From: a virus
Strand: one strand, 5' to 3'
IMG/VR virus record: IMGVR_UViG_3300029258_000516
Span: 1 to 43,102 of that record
Length of the DNA: 43,102 nt
In this document: positions 1-9,900 of the stretch, piece by piece
Numbering within the stretch: position 1 is the stretch's first letter
Layout of the letters: every line of letters starts with the position of its first letter
Program-made: the position numbers and the translations under genes
Notes under the pieces: model-generated
Database searches by the model: none
The model's input: only the letters and a program-made list of their open reading frames with translations
Told to the model about the DNA's origin: nothing

Positions 1-275
1 TCAGCCACTACAATATCAACATCAGGTATTTTTTTCTTAAACAGCTTTCGAATATGCTCATGGTATGTATCGTCCATTACCTGACTAAGAGTTGCTTTAG
101 ACGGCAAAGTCCTGTATATCTTATAGTATTCTTTTAGTTCACGTACTAATAGTCTATTGCCATCATATTCAAAGTATCTCGTCTCAATTATTGGTAATAT
201 AGCTGCTGCTGCTCTATATGACTTAAGTATCGTACTAACCACATGATTTTGAAACTTTTTGTTAAACTTATCCAT
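1..275 (-). CDS. Probable DnaB-like replicative helicase, N-terminal part (cut by window edge)
   Basis: An open frame begins with ATG at 275 and runs off the left edge, giving 91 codons. The start follows a good ribosome-binding site (AGGAGTTTTAC) and overlaps the end of the preceding gene by 8 bp. The translated N-terminus (MDKFNKKFQNHVVSTILKSY, then ETRYFEYDGNRLLVRELKEY, then a stretch with Tyr-Arg-Thr-Leu-Pro-Ser-Lys-Ala-Thr-Leu) resembles the helical N-terminal domain of phage DnaB/T4 gp41-type helicases: a first helix, an EYF/RYF motif, then yy..y...Ps...L. The Walker A region would lie outside the window, so the assignment rests on this pattern and on the preceding helicase gene. It could instead be another helical replication protein. 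Confidence 0.5.
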   Translation of the reverse strand, partial: MDKFNKKFQNHVVSTILKSYRAAAAILPIIETRYFEYDGNRLLVRELKEYYKIYRTLPSKATLSQVMDDTYHEHIRKLFKKKIPDVDIVVA

Positions 276-876
276 GTAAAACTCCTAGGTCAATAAGAAA
301 TTGGCGCAAATCTTCCCAATCCCACCCATCTTCAAACGTAATATTACTAACCATAGTGGGGCATACTTTCGTAATAACATCTAGCGCAGTATCTCTGTCT
401 ATTGTCACCTTAAATTTGCTATAAATATTTTGCGCTATCTTAGCAGACTTAACTTTACTATTACCACGTAGTAAAGATAATACATACTCAAACAAAGCTA
501 ACTTCTGGCTATTTTTGTCAGGGTCGTCGTTAACTAAAGATTTCTCAGACTGTGAGTAAGTACCACTTATTTCCAGATTATCGGATAAAAACCGGTTATA
601 TCTCTCGATAGCTTTAGCACTATCATTTATGGTATTAACTGGTAGACTCCTGACACCTTTACTTTTGAAAAAATCAGTAAGACAATAAAACTGAGCTTCA
701 ACAAATAGAGCTACATCAATTAAGTTCTCGATGCAATATTCCGAAACATCTGAGAAATATTTAATCTTAACAGAATCATCGCGCATATTGCGCACTCCAT
801 GCCCAAAATACTTATCTGAGCATTCACAATACGCAAAAGCAGCACTACGTATAGTACTCAGCAACTTCCTATCCAT
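268..876 (-). CDS. Hypothetical protein, 202 aa, in the replication block
   Basis: I do not recognise this protein. ATG at 876 follows AGAGGATTAACAG and overlaps the helicase stop by 8 bp; its own stop overlaps the next gene by 8 bp, so the three are translationally coupled. The sequence is mostly predicted helix and has no membrane segment or signal peptide. It has scattered cysteines (CEC near residue 18, later Cys48, Cys64, Cys171) without a regular zinc-binding spacing. The C-terminus is acidic and Trp-containing (FEDGWDWEDLRQFLIDLG). Lying between a UvsW-like helicase and a probable DnaB-like helicase, it is a candidate replication accessory protein, for instance a loader, but that is inference from position only. 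Confidence 0.75.
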   Translation of the reverse strand: MDRKLLSTIRSAAFAYCECSDKYFGHGVRNMRDDSVKIKYFSDVSEYCIENLIDVALFVEAQFYCLTDFFKSKGVRSLPVNTINDSAKAIERYNRFLSDNLEISGTYSQSEKSLVNDDPDKNSQKLALFEYVLSLLRGNSKVKSAKIAQNIYSKFKVTIDRDTALDVITKVCPTMVSNITFEDGWDWEDLRQFLIDLGVLHG

Positions 877-2401
877 CTGTTAATCCTCTAATATCATCCA
901 GCATTTCTTCGAAGTTATCTTCAGGAATAATCGTAAACTTCTCTGCCTCATATATCTCCCAACGCTGTAGAGAATGTTTTGCCAACAATGTGTGTGATAC
1001 ATTCATAAAATCGTAAATATGTACTACATTCTCACCTGGTTTCGCTCTTAACCCCCTACCTATTCTCTGTCTTGTGGATATCTCAGCCCTTCCACCAGCT
1101 GTAAGTATTACCGAATTTAATGCAGGAATATCCACGCCTATATCGAATATCTTAGTAGCTAGAATTACACCATGTCCGTCGCGCTCAACAACCTCAACAG
1201 CCTCAGCACGTACACCTAACGGTGTATCGCCACTTAACATAAAAAACTCAATATCGCGCTCACTTAGTAACTGAGACAATAAACTTAATTGCTTTTTACG
1301 ATTTGTGAGTATCAACACAGCCTGACCATAAGTATACAAAACCTCGATTAAATCAACAATTTTAGTGTTATACTGTACATTCTCGACTGTAGACAAATTG
1401 TATAATTTATGGTAGAAAGCTCCACCATCTAGGTCTACTGTAAAATCAGGGATATTGTACCCACTATAAACTTCTTGGTCAATCACAGCGTGGATATACG
1501 GCTTAGCCAAATGACCTGAATTTATAAGACTATCAGCAGTTATTTCAGTTATAATATCACCGGTAGCTGCTCTTAACCTGAACATTCTTTCCTCATTTGT
1601 ACTATCCACAGTACCAGTTAAACCTATCCTAAACCAGCCATTACAAAGCATACACGCATTATACCACGCTGGTGCAGTAGATAAGTGAACCTCATCTACC
1701 ATAATAGCGTCACAGCTAGCTACATATTTTCCTAAGGCGTCATCTCGAGCAAGCGATACTTTAGCTTCGAATATAGGAAGATTTGATTTATAATGGCTAC
1801 CCCTGAGATAAGCATCAAGAGATTGGTTTGTTATTACCGTAACATCCTTAATATCGTGAAATTTATCGCCGTACATACCCACATCTATATCAAGCTTATC
1901 TCTAATATTTTGGGCTGTATTAAGCAATATATTCGTCGTTGGGACTATGATAAGAGTTTTCAGTTTATGGAATGACAACTCAGCCAGAATAGCCATCATT
2001 ATTACAGTCTTACCAGAACCAGTAGCAGCAATAATTGTACCCCTTTGACATTCTAGAGCTTTATTAGCTGTAGCTACCTGATAATCATAAAGAGTTATTC
2101 CAGGAAGGATATCTTTGTCAATAGAACCCAATTCTGGCTTTACGACAGTATCATTAATGGTTATAGACACATTATCGACATGTTTCTTAAGAAACTCCGT
2201 AACATAAAGAAGTAAACCCGTCGGAAAACTCTTCTTCTCTATATTGAAAAAACTAACGTATGAGAGACCTCCGCCTCCAAATTTTCTATCATACTTATCA
2301 TCTTTCAAAACCCGTAAACACCGATTAACTACACGATGGTCACCACGCGTAAGCTTAGTCGTAGCCGCTCCGACACTAAATTTGTACTTATTCTTCTGCA
2401 T
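869..2401 (-). CDS. Superfamily 2 DNA helicase, UvsW/RadD-like
   Basis: A 510-residue ATP-dependent helicase. Motif I is AATGSGKT (near residue 125) and motif II is DEVH (near 237), followed by motif III GLTGT (near 260). The C-terminal RecA-like domain has ATKIFDIGVDIP and the motif VI region RQRIGRGLRAKPG. DEVH instead of DEAD/DEAH, the Gln-less Walker context and the short C-terminal domain fit T4 UvsW-type or RadD/XPB-like helicases that remodel branched DNA in recombination, repair and origin control. The first ~110 residues, before the ATPase core, form a separate domain, as in UvsW. ATG at 2401 has only a weak ribosome-binding site (AAGTAAC) and lies 6 bp after the upstream stop, so coupling is likely. 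Transcription probably starts at the sigma70 promoter at 2848-2876. Confidence 0.9.
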   Translation of the reverse strand: MQKNKYKFSVGAATTKLTRGDHRVVNRCLRVLKDDKYDRKFGGGGLSYVSFFNIEKKSFPTGLLLYVTEFLKKHVDNVSITINDTVVKPELGSIDKDILPGITLYDYQVATANKALECQRGTIIAATGSGKTVIMMAILAELSFHKLKTLIIVPTTNILLNTAQNIRDKLDIDVGMYGDKFHDIKDVTVITNQSLDAYLRGSHYKSNLPIFEAKVSLARDDALGKYVASCDAIMVDEVHLSTAPAWYNACMLCNGWFRIGLTGTVDSTNEERMFRLRAATGDIITEITADSLINSGHLAKPYIHAVIDQEVYSGYNIPDFTVDLDGGAFYHKLYNLSTVENVQYNTKIVDLIEVLYTYGQAVLILTNRKKQLSLLSQLLSERDIEFFMLSGDTPLGVRAEAVEVVERDGHGVILATKIFDIGVDIPALNSVILTAGGRAEISTRQRIGRGLRAKPGENVVHIYDFMNVSHTLLAKHSLQRWEIYEAEKFTIIPEDNFEEMLDDIRGLTDG

Positions 2402-2407
2402 TGTTAG

Positions 2408-2821
2408 TTACTTTTTGTAAATTACATTATGACGTACGTAGACAAGACCCTTCTCTTCGATAAGCTCGTCGAGTTGCGTCTTAATTTGATGGACACGTTG
2501 CCTTGATATATTATATTTTCTACCTATAGCCGCGAGAACCTCACCAGTGTAGATATAAGCTAACATACCAGGGTATGTTTCGTTAACACCTTGTAAATTT
2601 CTCTCAATACGGTTAATACGCCGCTTCTTATCCAACTCTCTCAAATGCTCTACACTCTTAACTGTTCCCACGATAAAACGAACTTTACTTCTTATTCGAG
2701 ACATATCCTTGTATGAAACTCCGTATAATACGGCAGACTCATGCGTAGACCGAACAAGAACATCCTCGTCTTTTTTAGCTTTTTCTACCAATTTGTTAAA
2801 TTTCCTAGCAGTTAACGACAT
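2408..2821 (-). CDS. Small helix-turn-helix protein, sigma region 4-like
   Basis: A 137-residue basic protein. Residues about 93-120 contain EVLAAIGRKYNISRQRVHQI, a textbook helix-turn-helix of the sigma-70 region 4 kind (compare E.IG..f.vSrqRVhQI). The N-terminal half is rich in Lys/Arg and predicted helical, and may add DNA contacts. It is the first gene behind a near-consensus promoter and carries a good ribosome-binding site (AGAGGATTTTAT before ATG 2821). It heads a replication/recombination block, so a transcriptional regulator or a switch between expression phases is a reasonable inference. There is no core-binding region 2, so it is not a full sigma factor. Confidence 0.8.
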   Translation of the reverse strand: MSLTARKFNKLVEKAKKDEDVLVRSTHESAVLYGVSYKDMSRIRSKVRFIVGTVKSVEHLRELDKKRRINRIERNLQGVNETYPGMLAYIYTGEVLAAIGRKYNISRQRVHQIKTQLDELIEEKGLVYVRHNVIYKK

Positions 2822-2847
2822 ATAAAATCCTCTTATGTTTTACATAG

Positions 2848-2876
2848 AGTATAATCCGTTAACAGGGTGTTGTCAA
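2848..2876 (-). promoter_or_regulatory. Near-consensus sigma70 promoter of the replication block
   Basis: On the minus strand TTGACA (2876-2871), an exact 17-bp spacer and TATACT (2853-2848) precede the helix-turn-helix gene, with about 26 bp left to its ATG. The spacer contains the palindrome GTTAAC. Just upstream lies TTTTTGCAAAAAGTGC. The combination TTGCAA...CTTGACA matches one arm of the repeat elements at 10250, 23214 and 42912. It implies recognition by host RNA polymerase, independent of the upstream virion genes. Confidence 0.85.
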
Positions 2877-2916
2877 GCACTTTTTGCAAAAATTATGTAA
2901 AATTTTTACTTTACAA

Positions 2917-5739
2917 TTATGGGAAGACATACAAATTCATGAGGTAAGCCTTGTTAGTTGAGCCAGTCTCGTCTTCAGCATAAAGAGGAGCACCTAACCC
3001 CGCTACATCATACCCAGAAAAGTATCTTTTCTTTGCCGCAGCAGCTGTATTAACAGCAAAAGCAAACGTTCCTATATTATACGTAGTGGAGCCGTACTTA
3101 CGCTGAACGTGACATTCTCTCATAAACCATAAAGACTCTGGAGCAGCCGCACCAACAGTCCTGTCATGACTTACAAGACATGTTTCTATACCTGTCCAAT
3201 CATCTCGAATCATTACATGTATGTCATTTATCGAAATATTAGTTAACACCGCATCGGAATTAATATGCCGCATCAAAAACGCGTGATTCGTAATTGTAGC
3301 GTCTCCCAGCATCGCAATAACTTTTATATCAGAAATGTCCAGATTAACATTGACAACATTTGCAAAATTCAAATTAATAGGACTCTGACTATCAGTAATA
3401 TCAAATGTACCTGATATATCTGAAAAGTCTCCAGTTAAGTAACTTTGTTCAAATACATCAGTTACGTCAGCTTTGAAGAAATACGTAAGATTATCCAAAT
3501 ACCTACACGAGCTCATTATAATGTTAGCCATAGCCAGATGATTTCCAGAATGTGCAGGAACTCCCGCAAAATCCACGTAGTAAGCGCAATTAAAACACCC
3601 ATCAACGTTATGCTGAGATAACACTCTAGGCTGCACTACACCACTGTAGTAAGTACTTACACTAATATGCGAGTTAAGACCGCTACAATTCAGAATATGA
3701 TAATTATAGAGTTCAACTACCTCGTTAAGGTCAATAATGTGCGCACTAGCCGCTGGAGCACCATTATGTGTAGTGTTAGTAATGTAGATATCACTCCATG
3801 TTGTGTACAGATTAGCTACAGAGCTAATTATTATACGACACGCTCCTGTAACACTAGTGTTAAGGCTAACTGCATCAATATTTATCGAGCTAATATCCGC
3901 TACATTAGCCAACACAATACCTTCGTTAACATTTGGATTCGTTATAACACAATTCCTAACAGTAAACAAACTTATAGTCTCTCCAGTGACAGCATCTCCT
4001 AGAAAATACACACCTAGGAGGTCAAATATATCGTGAATAATCACATTTGTAGCGCTATCGACCCATCCCAACCCCGAAACTCCGATGTATTTGTCATTAA
4101 GCTTATTGTCACCAATAGACAGACTGTCAATTGAACTTCCAGACTTTACAAACTTAATACCCTCAGCAAAGTCATTCCCATTTAGTACTATATTCGATAG
4201 GTCACAATCAAATAAAAAGTCAGAAGCAAAATCATTGCCGGAAAAATCTACATCTGATATCCAGTCAGTACACTCGAAATCATTGTTAAATGCATTACCA
4301 GACACTGACCCATTGAGTAATCTAACTATAGAAACAACTGCGTTAAACGTGTTCGTATCGAACCTAAAGTAGTTTATTGACATTAACGCCGCATTCGACA
4401 CAGTATCGTTAAATACGTTATTATCCAAAATCAATGCAGTAACATCACCAGCAAACGATACAGTTGCATCAACGTCGCAATTACTCATTATCACGTTCGT
4501 TATAGCCGTAACAAAAGTCAAACTAGTTATTATATTACACGTAAGAAATGAAAAGAAGTCAGACTTACCCGCTAACATTACCTCTATATAACATTTGTCA
4601 AACTTAAAATACGCGGTAGCTAACGCCAAATCAGAACTATAGACATAAATAGCTGTGTCTACAAAATTAACAAAATTAGCAGTTCCAAAAAAGGTGATGT
4701 CACCTATCCCACAATTCGTAAATACAGTTGTATCAATATTAGTGGCTACCACAGTAAATAACGATGATGCCGTAATAGTACAATTACTTGAACTATTAAG
4801 AGATAATTTACGTACCTCAGAGTCGTTTATTTCACACCTGCCAGATGCAACCGACAACACGGTATTCGCATCTCCAACTGATGAATACATTTTTAAGTCA
4901 TTAGCTCCTGTAATAGAAACAGTAGCTGTTCCACTTATAGCCTGAATTTTTATATTCTCCAGAATCACTGAGCCGTTATCGAATTGGGTAGTACCATTAG
5001 GTAACTTTACGACTACTGCCCCTTCCTCGATTCCATACAAATACAAATCCCTACTCCCTAGGTCGTAAACACCAGTTAAAGTAGACTCAACAAATGTACC
5101 CTCTAATGCTAGTATTCTTCTCGCTCCAGCATCAAGAGCAGTTTCCAGAGAAGTGTAATAAGTTATCCCTTCAACAAAAGGAATCGACTCGTGATAAGTA
5201 AAAGGTGCTGGGGGTAATACTCCTGGTGAATTAACACGAGATTGTGAGCCAGAAGGAGCTATTACAGCATCAAAGTAAGCAAATCTCGCGTCGGTAGAAT
5301 ATGCCACTTTATTGTTACCTATGCCAGCTTCCAATTTTATTTTCTGAGAACCAACAAAAATTTTCAAAGCTGAGCTATTTCCAGCTGCTTCGGTAACAGG
5401 AGGGTGAATATCACCAATAGCAGATTTCTTTATAGAACCATCTGCATTATGCGATACAGCCAAAAATTTCTCAAGTGTATCTACACTATCGGTTACATCA
5501 GACGTACCAGGGTCGCTACTACCGCGTATTTCAGAACCATTTAAGGCGTTATCTATAAAGTCGATAAGAGAGTCAACCCGATTAGCGATTAACGTAGTTC
5601 TAGCGGTTAATGTACGTATAGGATGGTTGTCAGAATTCTCATCATACGGAGTATTTGAACCGTAATAATCAACCCCATTATTTATGCAGAACTCACCACC
5701 AGCTGCTGTTAAATCAAGTCTAGCAATGGGAAAAGTCAT
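2917..5739 (-). CDS. Tailspike / tail fibre with right-handed beta-helix
   Basis: A 940-residue protein, probably the receptor-binding or polysaccharide-binding spike. The start is ATG 5739, 7 nt after AAGGGGATTG; a TTG two codons upstream would sit inside that site. Residues 1-75 resemble the N-terminal attachment segment of phage tail proteins (MTFPIARLDLTAAGGEF, then an Ile/Leu-rich helix). From about 200 to 830 runs a long series of ~22-residue strands rich in Asn, Asp, Val, Ile and Ser with repeated SxxxNxF and LDxNxFN patterns (for example LILDNNVFND, FRFDTNTFNA, LNGNDFAEG), the signature of a parallel beta-helix. No catalytic motif is evident and no C-terminal autoproteolytic chaperone domain was recognised. 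It is the last gene of the adsorption block and has no strong terminator behind it. Confidence 0.8.
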   Translation of the reverse strand: MTFPIARLDLTAAGGEFCINNGVDYYGSNTPYDENSDNHPIRTLTARTTLIANRVDSLIDFIDNALNGSEIRGSSDPGTSDVTDSVDTLEKFLAVSHNADGSIKKSAIGDIHPPVTEAAGNSSALKIFVGSQKIKLEAGIGNNKVAYSTDARFAYFDAVIAPSGSQSRVNSPGVLPPAPFTYHESIPFVEGITYYTSLETALDAGARRILALEGTFVESTLTGVYDLGSRDLYLYGIEEGAVVVKLPNGTTQFDNGSVILENIKIQAISGTATVSITGANDLKMYSSVGDANTVLSVASGRCEINDSEVRKLSLNSSSNCTITASSLFTVVATNIDTTVFTNCGIGDITFFGTANFVNFVDTAIYVYSSDLALATAYFKFDKCYIEVMLAGKSDFFSFLTCNIITSLTFVTAITNVIMSNCDVDATVSFAGDVTALILDNNVFNDTVSNAALMSINYFRFDTNTFNAVVSIVRLLNGSVSGNAFNNDFECTDWISDVDFSGNDFASDFLFDCDLSNIVLNGNDFAEGIKFVKSGSSIDSLSIGDNKLNDKYIGVSGLGWVDSATNVIIHDIFDLLGVYFLGDAVTGETISLFTVRNCVITNPNVNEGIVLANVADISSINIDAVSLNTSVTGACRIIISSVANLYTTWSDIYITNTTHNGAPAASAHIIDLNEVVELYNYHILNCSGLNSHISVSTYYSGVVQPRVLSQHNVDGCFNCAYYVDFAGVPAHSGNHLAMANIIMSSCRYLDNLTYFFKADVTDVFEQSYLTGDFSDISGTFDITDSQSPINLNFANVVNVNLDISDIKVIAMLGDATITNHAFLMRHINSDAVLTNISINDIHVMIRDDWTGIETCLVSHDRTVGAAAPESLWFMRECHVQRKYGSTTYNIGTFAFAVNTAAAAKKRYFSGYDVAGLGAPLYAEDETGSTNKAYLMNLYVFP

Positions 5740-5750
5740 AATCAATCCCC

Positions 5751-6896
5751 TTAAAACAGAATAGAATGTCTAAACACAGTTATCTCACCAACACCCTTTT
5801 CAAAGGGCGTAAAAGCTTTTCTAGCTAGCATTAAGTCTAGCGTAGAATCCGTAAAAATACCTTCTTCCGCAAATCTATAGCCAGCAAAGTCCGCAGCCCC
5901 TAATGTGACTTCAAACCTTACGGTATATGGACTAGGAAAGTAAGTCGATACAGAATGAGACCAGTCAACACGGTATCCAAATGCGAAATTAACACCTGGC
6001 GGTAACGGAACAGAAAAGTTAAGAACCAACGAACCAGTTGTGTACTCTATAGTTCCAGTAACATTAACTAGTGTCACACCGCCTATTAAAAACGTTCCCT
6101 GGATAATACCTGACCCTACGTCAGATGCGAATCCTACAGTACCACCGCCACCACCGCCAGAAGCCACAATAGTAAGCGACCTATGACCAATAGGTAAAAC
6201 ACCGAAATTATTACTATAAGAAACACCTCCGGCTGCAAATACGTCAACAGCTGTAACTGCTGTCTCATATGTCACATCGATATTATCACCAGCCCATGGA
6301 GCATGGGAATAAGTTAAGTTTATAAGCTTGGTCGTGTAATCAATAGTTCCTGTTACAGAAGTCGATACCCAACCAGTACCAGTTACAAACACATCTTTGC
6401 TGCCAAAAATATTACCATTGCCGTCATCCACCGCATAAAGATACGTTTTTACTGTAGCAGTTAACCTAACCCAAGTTGATATTACTAAAGTCTTCCGAAC
6501 AGGAGCGCCAACAAGTGCAGCAGGAGCAAACACCGTTGTGGCACCATCACCAGTAGCGAGATTCTCTTTAGCTATATTATCGCCTATAGGTGATATAAGT
6601 TCTTCGTCAACTGGAGACGCAGATATCGAAGACATACCCAGCTTCATACGACTTATGAATAAATCGTTATTAGCCAATGGCTGCATATCTCCCCAGGAGG
6701 TTCCTACAGTAGGAAAATTACTCCATGTAGATGATGATGCCAGCATACCGCGAATAAACTGTCGACCTATATTAACAATTGTGTTAGGGTCACGGTATGG
6801 CTTATGTAGTAACGTCTTACCATCCTCTTTGTACCTAAGAATTTCGAAAATTCCCCTGAATGGAATATAGTCTACTACTTTGTTTACTCTTTGCAT
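5751..6896 (-). CDS. Virion tail protein with two DDG/GTIDY beta modules
   Basis: A 381-residue tail or baseplate-periphery protein. ATG 6896 follows CGGGAGATAAAA. Residues 1-85 are a globular head (PFRGIFEILRY, then a stretch typical of phage wedge or fibre connectors). Residues about 115-220 and 225-315 are two copies of the beta module found elsewhere in this phage: the first has DDGNGNIFG and GTIDYTT, the second has GSGIIQG and GTIEYTTGS. The C-terminus (AEEGIFTDSTLDLMLARKAF, ending in a short beta strand) resembles the conserved ending of many phage proteins that carry an E.GLF....LL.aRk.F motif. A glycine run (six Gly) lies near residue 250. It sits between the gpI-like protein and the spike, so it may connect fibre to baseplate. 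The exact role is inference. Confidence 0.7.
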   Translation of the reverse strand: MQRVNKVVDYIPFRGIFEILRYKEDGKTLLHKPYRDPNTIVNIGRQFIRGMLASSSTWSNFPTVGTSWGDMQPLANNDLFISRMKLGMSSISASPVDEELISPIGDNIAKENLATGDGATTVFAPAALVGAPVRKTLVISTWVRLTATVKTYLYAVDDGNGNIFGSKDVFVTGTGWVSTSVTGTIDYTTKLINLTYSHAPWAGDNIDVTYETAVTAVDVFAAGGVSYSNNFGVLPIGHRSLTIVASGGGGGGTVGFASDVGSGIIQGTFLIGGVTLVNVTGTIEYTTGSLVLNFSVPLPPGVNFAFGYRVDWSHSVSTYFPSPYTVRFEVTLGAADFAGYRFAEEGIFTDSTLDLMLARKAFTPFEKGVGEITVFRHSILF

Positions 6897-6914
6897 TTTT
6901 ATCTCCCGTATATA

Positions 6915-9900
6915 CTACCCATTATAGAATAAAACTGAATTACGTAAAATGGATAATCTACTTCCTTTTTTCTTCCAGTGATTCCACCCTATTTCCTGAA
7001 GTGCTCCGTCAACCTGTGTCGAGTAATGTACCACGACATTAGCTCCAGAAATTGGTACGCACATATTACCAAAACTAAAATTAACAGTGATAGCACCCGT
7101 CAAATAGTTTATTGTACCCCATACAGGCGCTAGGTCATCGTCCATTCCAATAATATTATTCGCGCCATCATCATAGGCTAAAACTTGTACTGGAATAAGT
7201 GACTGATGAGGTAACATTTGTTTGTTCTCACACCAAACTAATACAGTCACAGAATTCGGCAAAACAGGTGTATTCGGTAATGTTCCGGTAAACAAAGGAG
7301 TAAAACCATCCCCAATTCCTATATTATGAGCGTGACCCTCACGCCCTATAAACGGCTTCGAGTATGAATAATTATAGCTATCGCGAGTGTAATGATGACT
7401 ATTAGCCTGGTCATAATTACTATCAATAGTATTCCACGAATTACGTACTTGTACATTGTACAAACTTTGGTCGAATGGTTGCTCAAACACCAAATTAAGG
7501 TAGTTACTCTCCCATCCCGCTACTATTTCCTCACCGTCAGCTGGGGCTACTGCAAATACTAACTCATAGAATCCTGACGACCACTCGATTGTCCCAGTTA
7601 TACTACCAACTACGTTACCAAAAGGCTGTGTAGTATCACTCCTTCCAGAATTTAGAGCTGATTTAACATAAAATGAACCTGGAAGTATAGGTATTGGAGA
7701 TAATAAACTCCCTAGCGAGACTGGAACTCCATTAGGGTCAAGCGTAGAACGAAATATAGTTGAAACACCATCTCCTGTAGCTATAACACTCTGCATACCC
7801 CGGTTAAGTCTCGATAAACCCTCATCAACACGTAATGGATAAATACGGTATTGGACTCCATAATTCCAATTTAGCACGGATGAAGCAAAACTAAGATTCA
7901 TCGCACCAGTAGCGTAGTTTATTGTACCCGTGATTCCACTGCCTGTTATGTTGCCTACCGTATCATCTGAAGCCAACTCTCCGTCCCGAGAAAATATTCT
8001 CACCGTTCCTGGCTCTATATTTGTGAAATCTGTGGTGTACAACACCGCAGGCATAGCTCCACCAGTACCTGTAACAAAATATTCGTAAGTTTTGTAATTT
8101 ATATTTATTGGAATGCCGGCAACACCAGGGGCAGGATTAAGCGTAACAGAAATAGCTCCTGTATCATACGTAATAGTACCAGTTAAATCTGTAGGTACAC
8201 CACTTATGTTACCAGAGCCAGATAAGACCCCATTTCCGTCATCATACGCCCATAACTCATCTATAGACATGATTACAGAACTTGGGATAACATTGTTATT
8301 TAAGTTTCCGCCATAAACAGGGACACCACCAACAGTATTCGCTAATAGTAAATAATCGTTTATGTCATTATGGATGACATTCTCGACATTACGTAAATTA
8401 CCGTTATCATATTCACAGACAGTGGCTACTTTACGATTAGAGCTAGTTTGAAATATATCAATCAATACCCCCATTCTACTAGCAGTAGCAGGTAAAAGCG
8501 TTCCTACGCTATCAATAACCCCAACAGTCACGTCAAACGGAGCTACTTGCGTTAACCACGCCCTATCGCGAACAAGTAACGAATTTCCATCTCTAGTGTA
8601 GTAATGATGGGGGGCATCAATCGGATAACTGTAATAAGACGAATCCAACGAATATTTTATAGTAACCTCAGCCCCAATATCTGGAGCAACGCCAAATAGT
8701 ACAAAAATCGACCCAGTGACGTAGTCAATAGTTCCGTTTATTATATACGCCCCATCAATTATACCAAGACCGTCATCAGTACCAATCATTGGCTGATTAC
8801 CAACACCAGTGGCAAACACTTGGAGTGACTCAGGTAAAATTTGTACACCAGCTGGTAATGGTATTATACCAGCGAACGTAGCCAGAATACCATCCCCAAA
8901 CCATGCATCAAATAGCTCTATCTCCAAAGGTGGGTTAATCCACTCGTCTGCTATGTAACTCAATCTATCTACAAGCACGTCTTTTTCGTTATCATCATCA
9001 AACAAGAGTACTTCGCTAAAATCAAATCCCCAGTTATATGTTGTTATAAGGTCATGAATTGGTCTAACTTCCTCAAGAAGCGACATCAATTCTTCTGTTT
9101 CCCATGGCTCTATCCATGCGTCATCATCATACTTTAGAAACGTTAGTCTAAGTCTAGCCGTCTTATACCAATTACTACTTACAAAATCAGTATCACAATC
9201 TTTACCATCCGTAGTTACTTCGTACACATCTATTTTATAACCCAATGTCATGAAAAATGCTTCGAACGCTGATAAAGTACCTTTTTCTTTGTACCATAAT
9301 ACCGCAGACGCTATCTGCCTACGTTTTATATCAGTTGGAGCTTCACCGTCTAGTCTCACCCCCAGAGTATCCCCTAATACATTCAAATACTGTTCAGGGC
9401 ATTTTAGTGGGTCCAAAAGCTCTATTAGTGAGGTGGTTATCTCAGTGTTATGCGCCCGTTCAAAGTCCAATATATTAATGTAGAATTTAAGTACATCATC
9501 AGGGTCAAGAGCAAATAATGTAAATGGTACTTTCTTCTCAAGCCAAGAAGTCGTATTATTTACAAAAAATTCTTCAGATGAGCCAGAATACCCAATCTCG
9601 GATGTACTCGAATTAGAGGGCTCAATTTTAACATATACAGACCCAACAGGAATATCCTCAGCACTATCCCACCCAAATAAATGGGTATCACCATCTACAG
9701 ACGTACTTAAATTTTCAACTCCATCGCCAATACTCACATCTTCCTTAGCTTCCCACCAGTTATAGCCTCCGTCTTTTGAGTAATAACAAACAATATCAGC
9801 GTCATCTCCAGAATAGTTATATACAGTATAGCCAATAGTAAAACTACCTGTCTGTAATTTATCGGGTGTTGCAACCAACACAATAGCGTGTATATTATCA

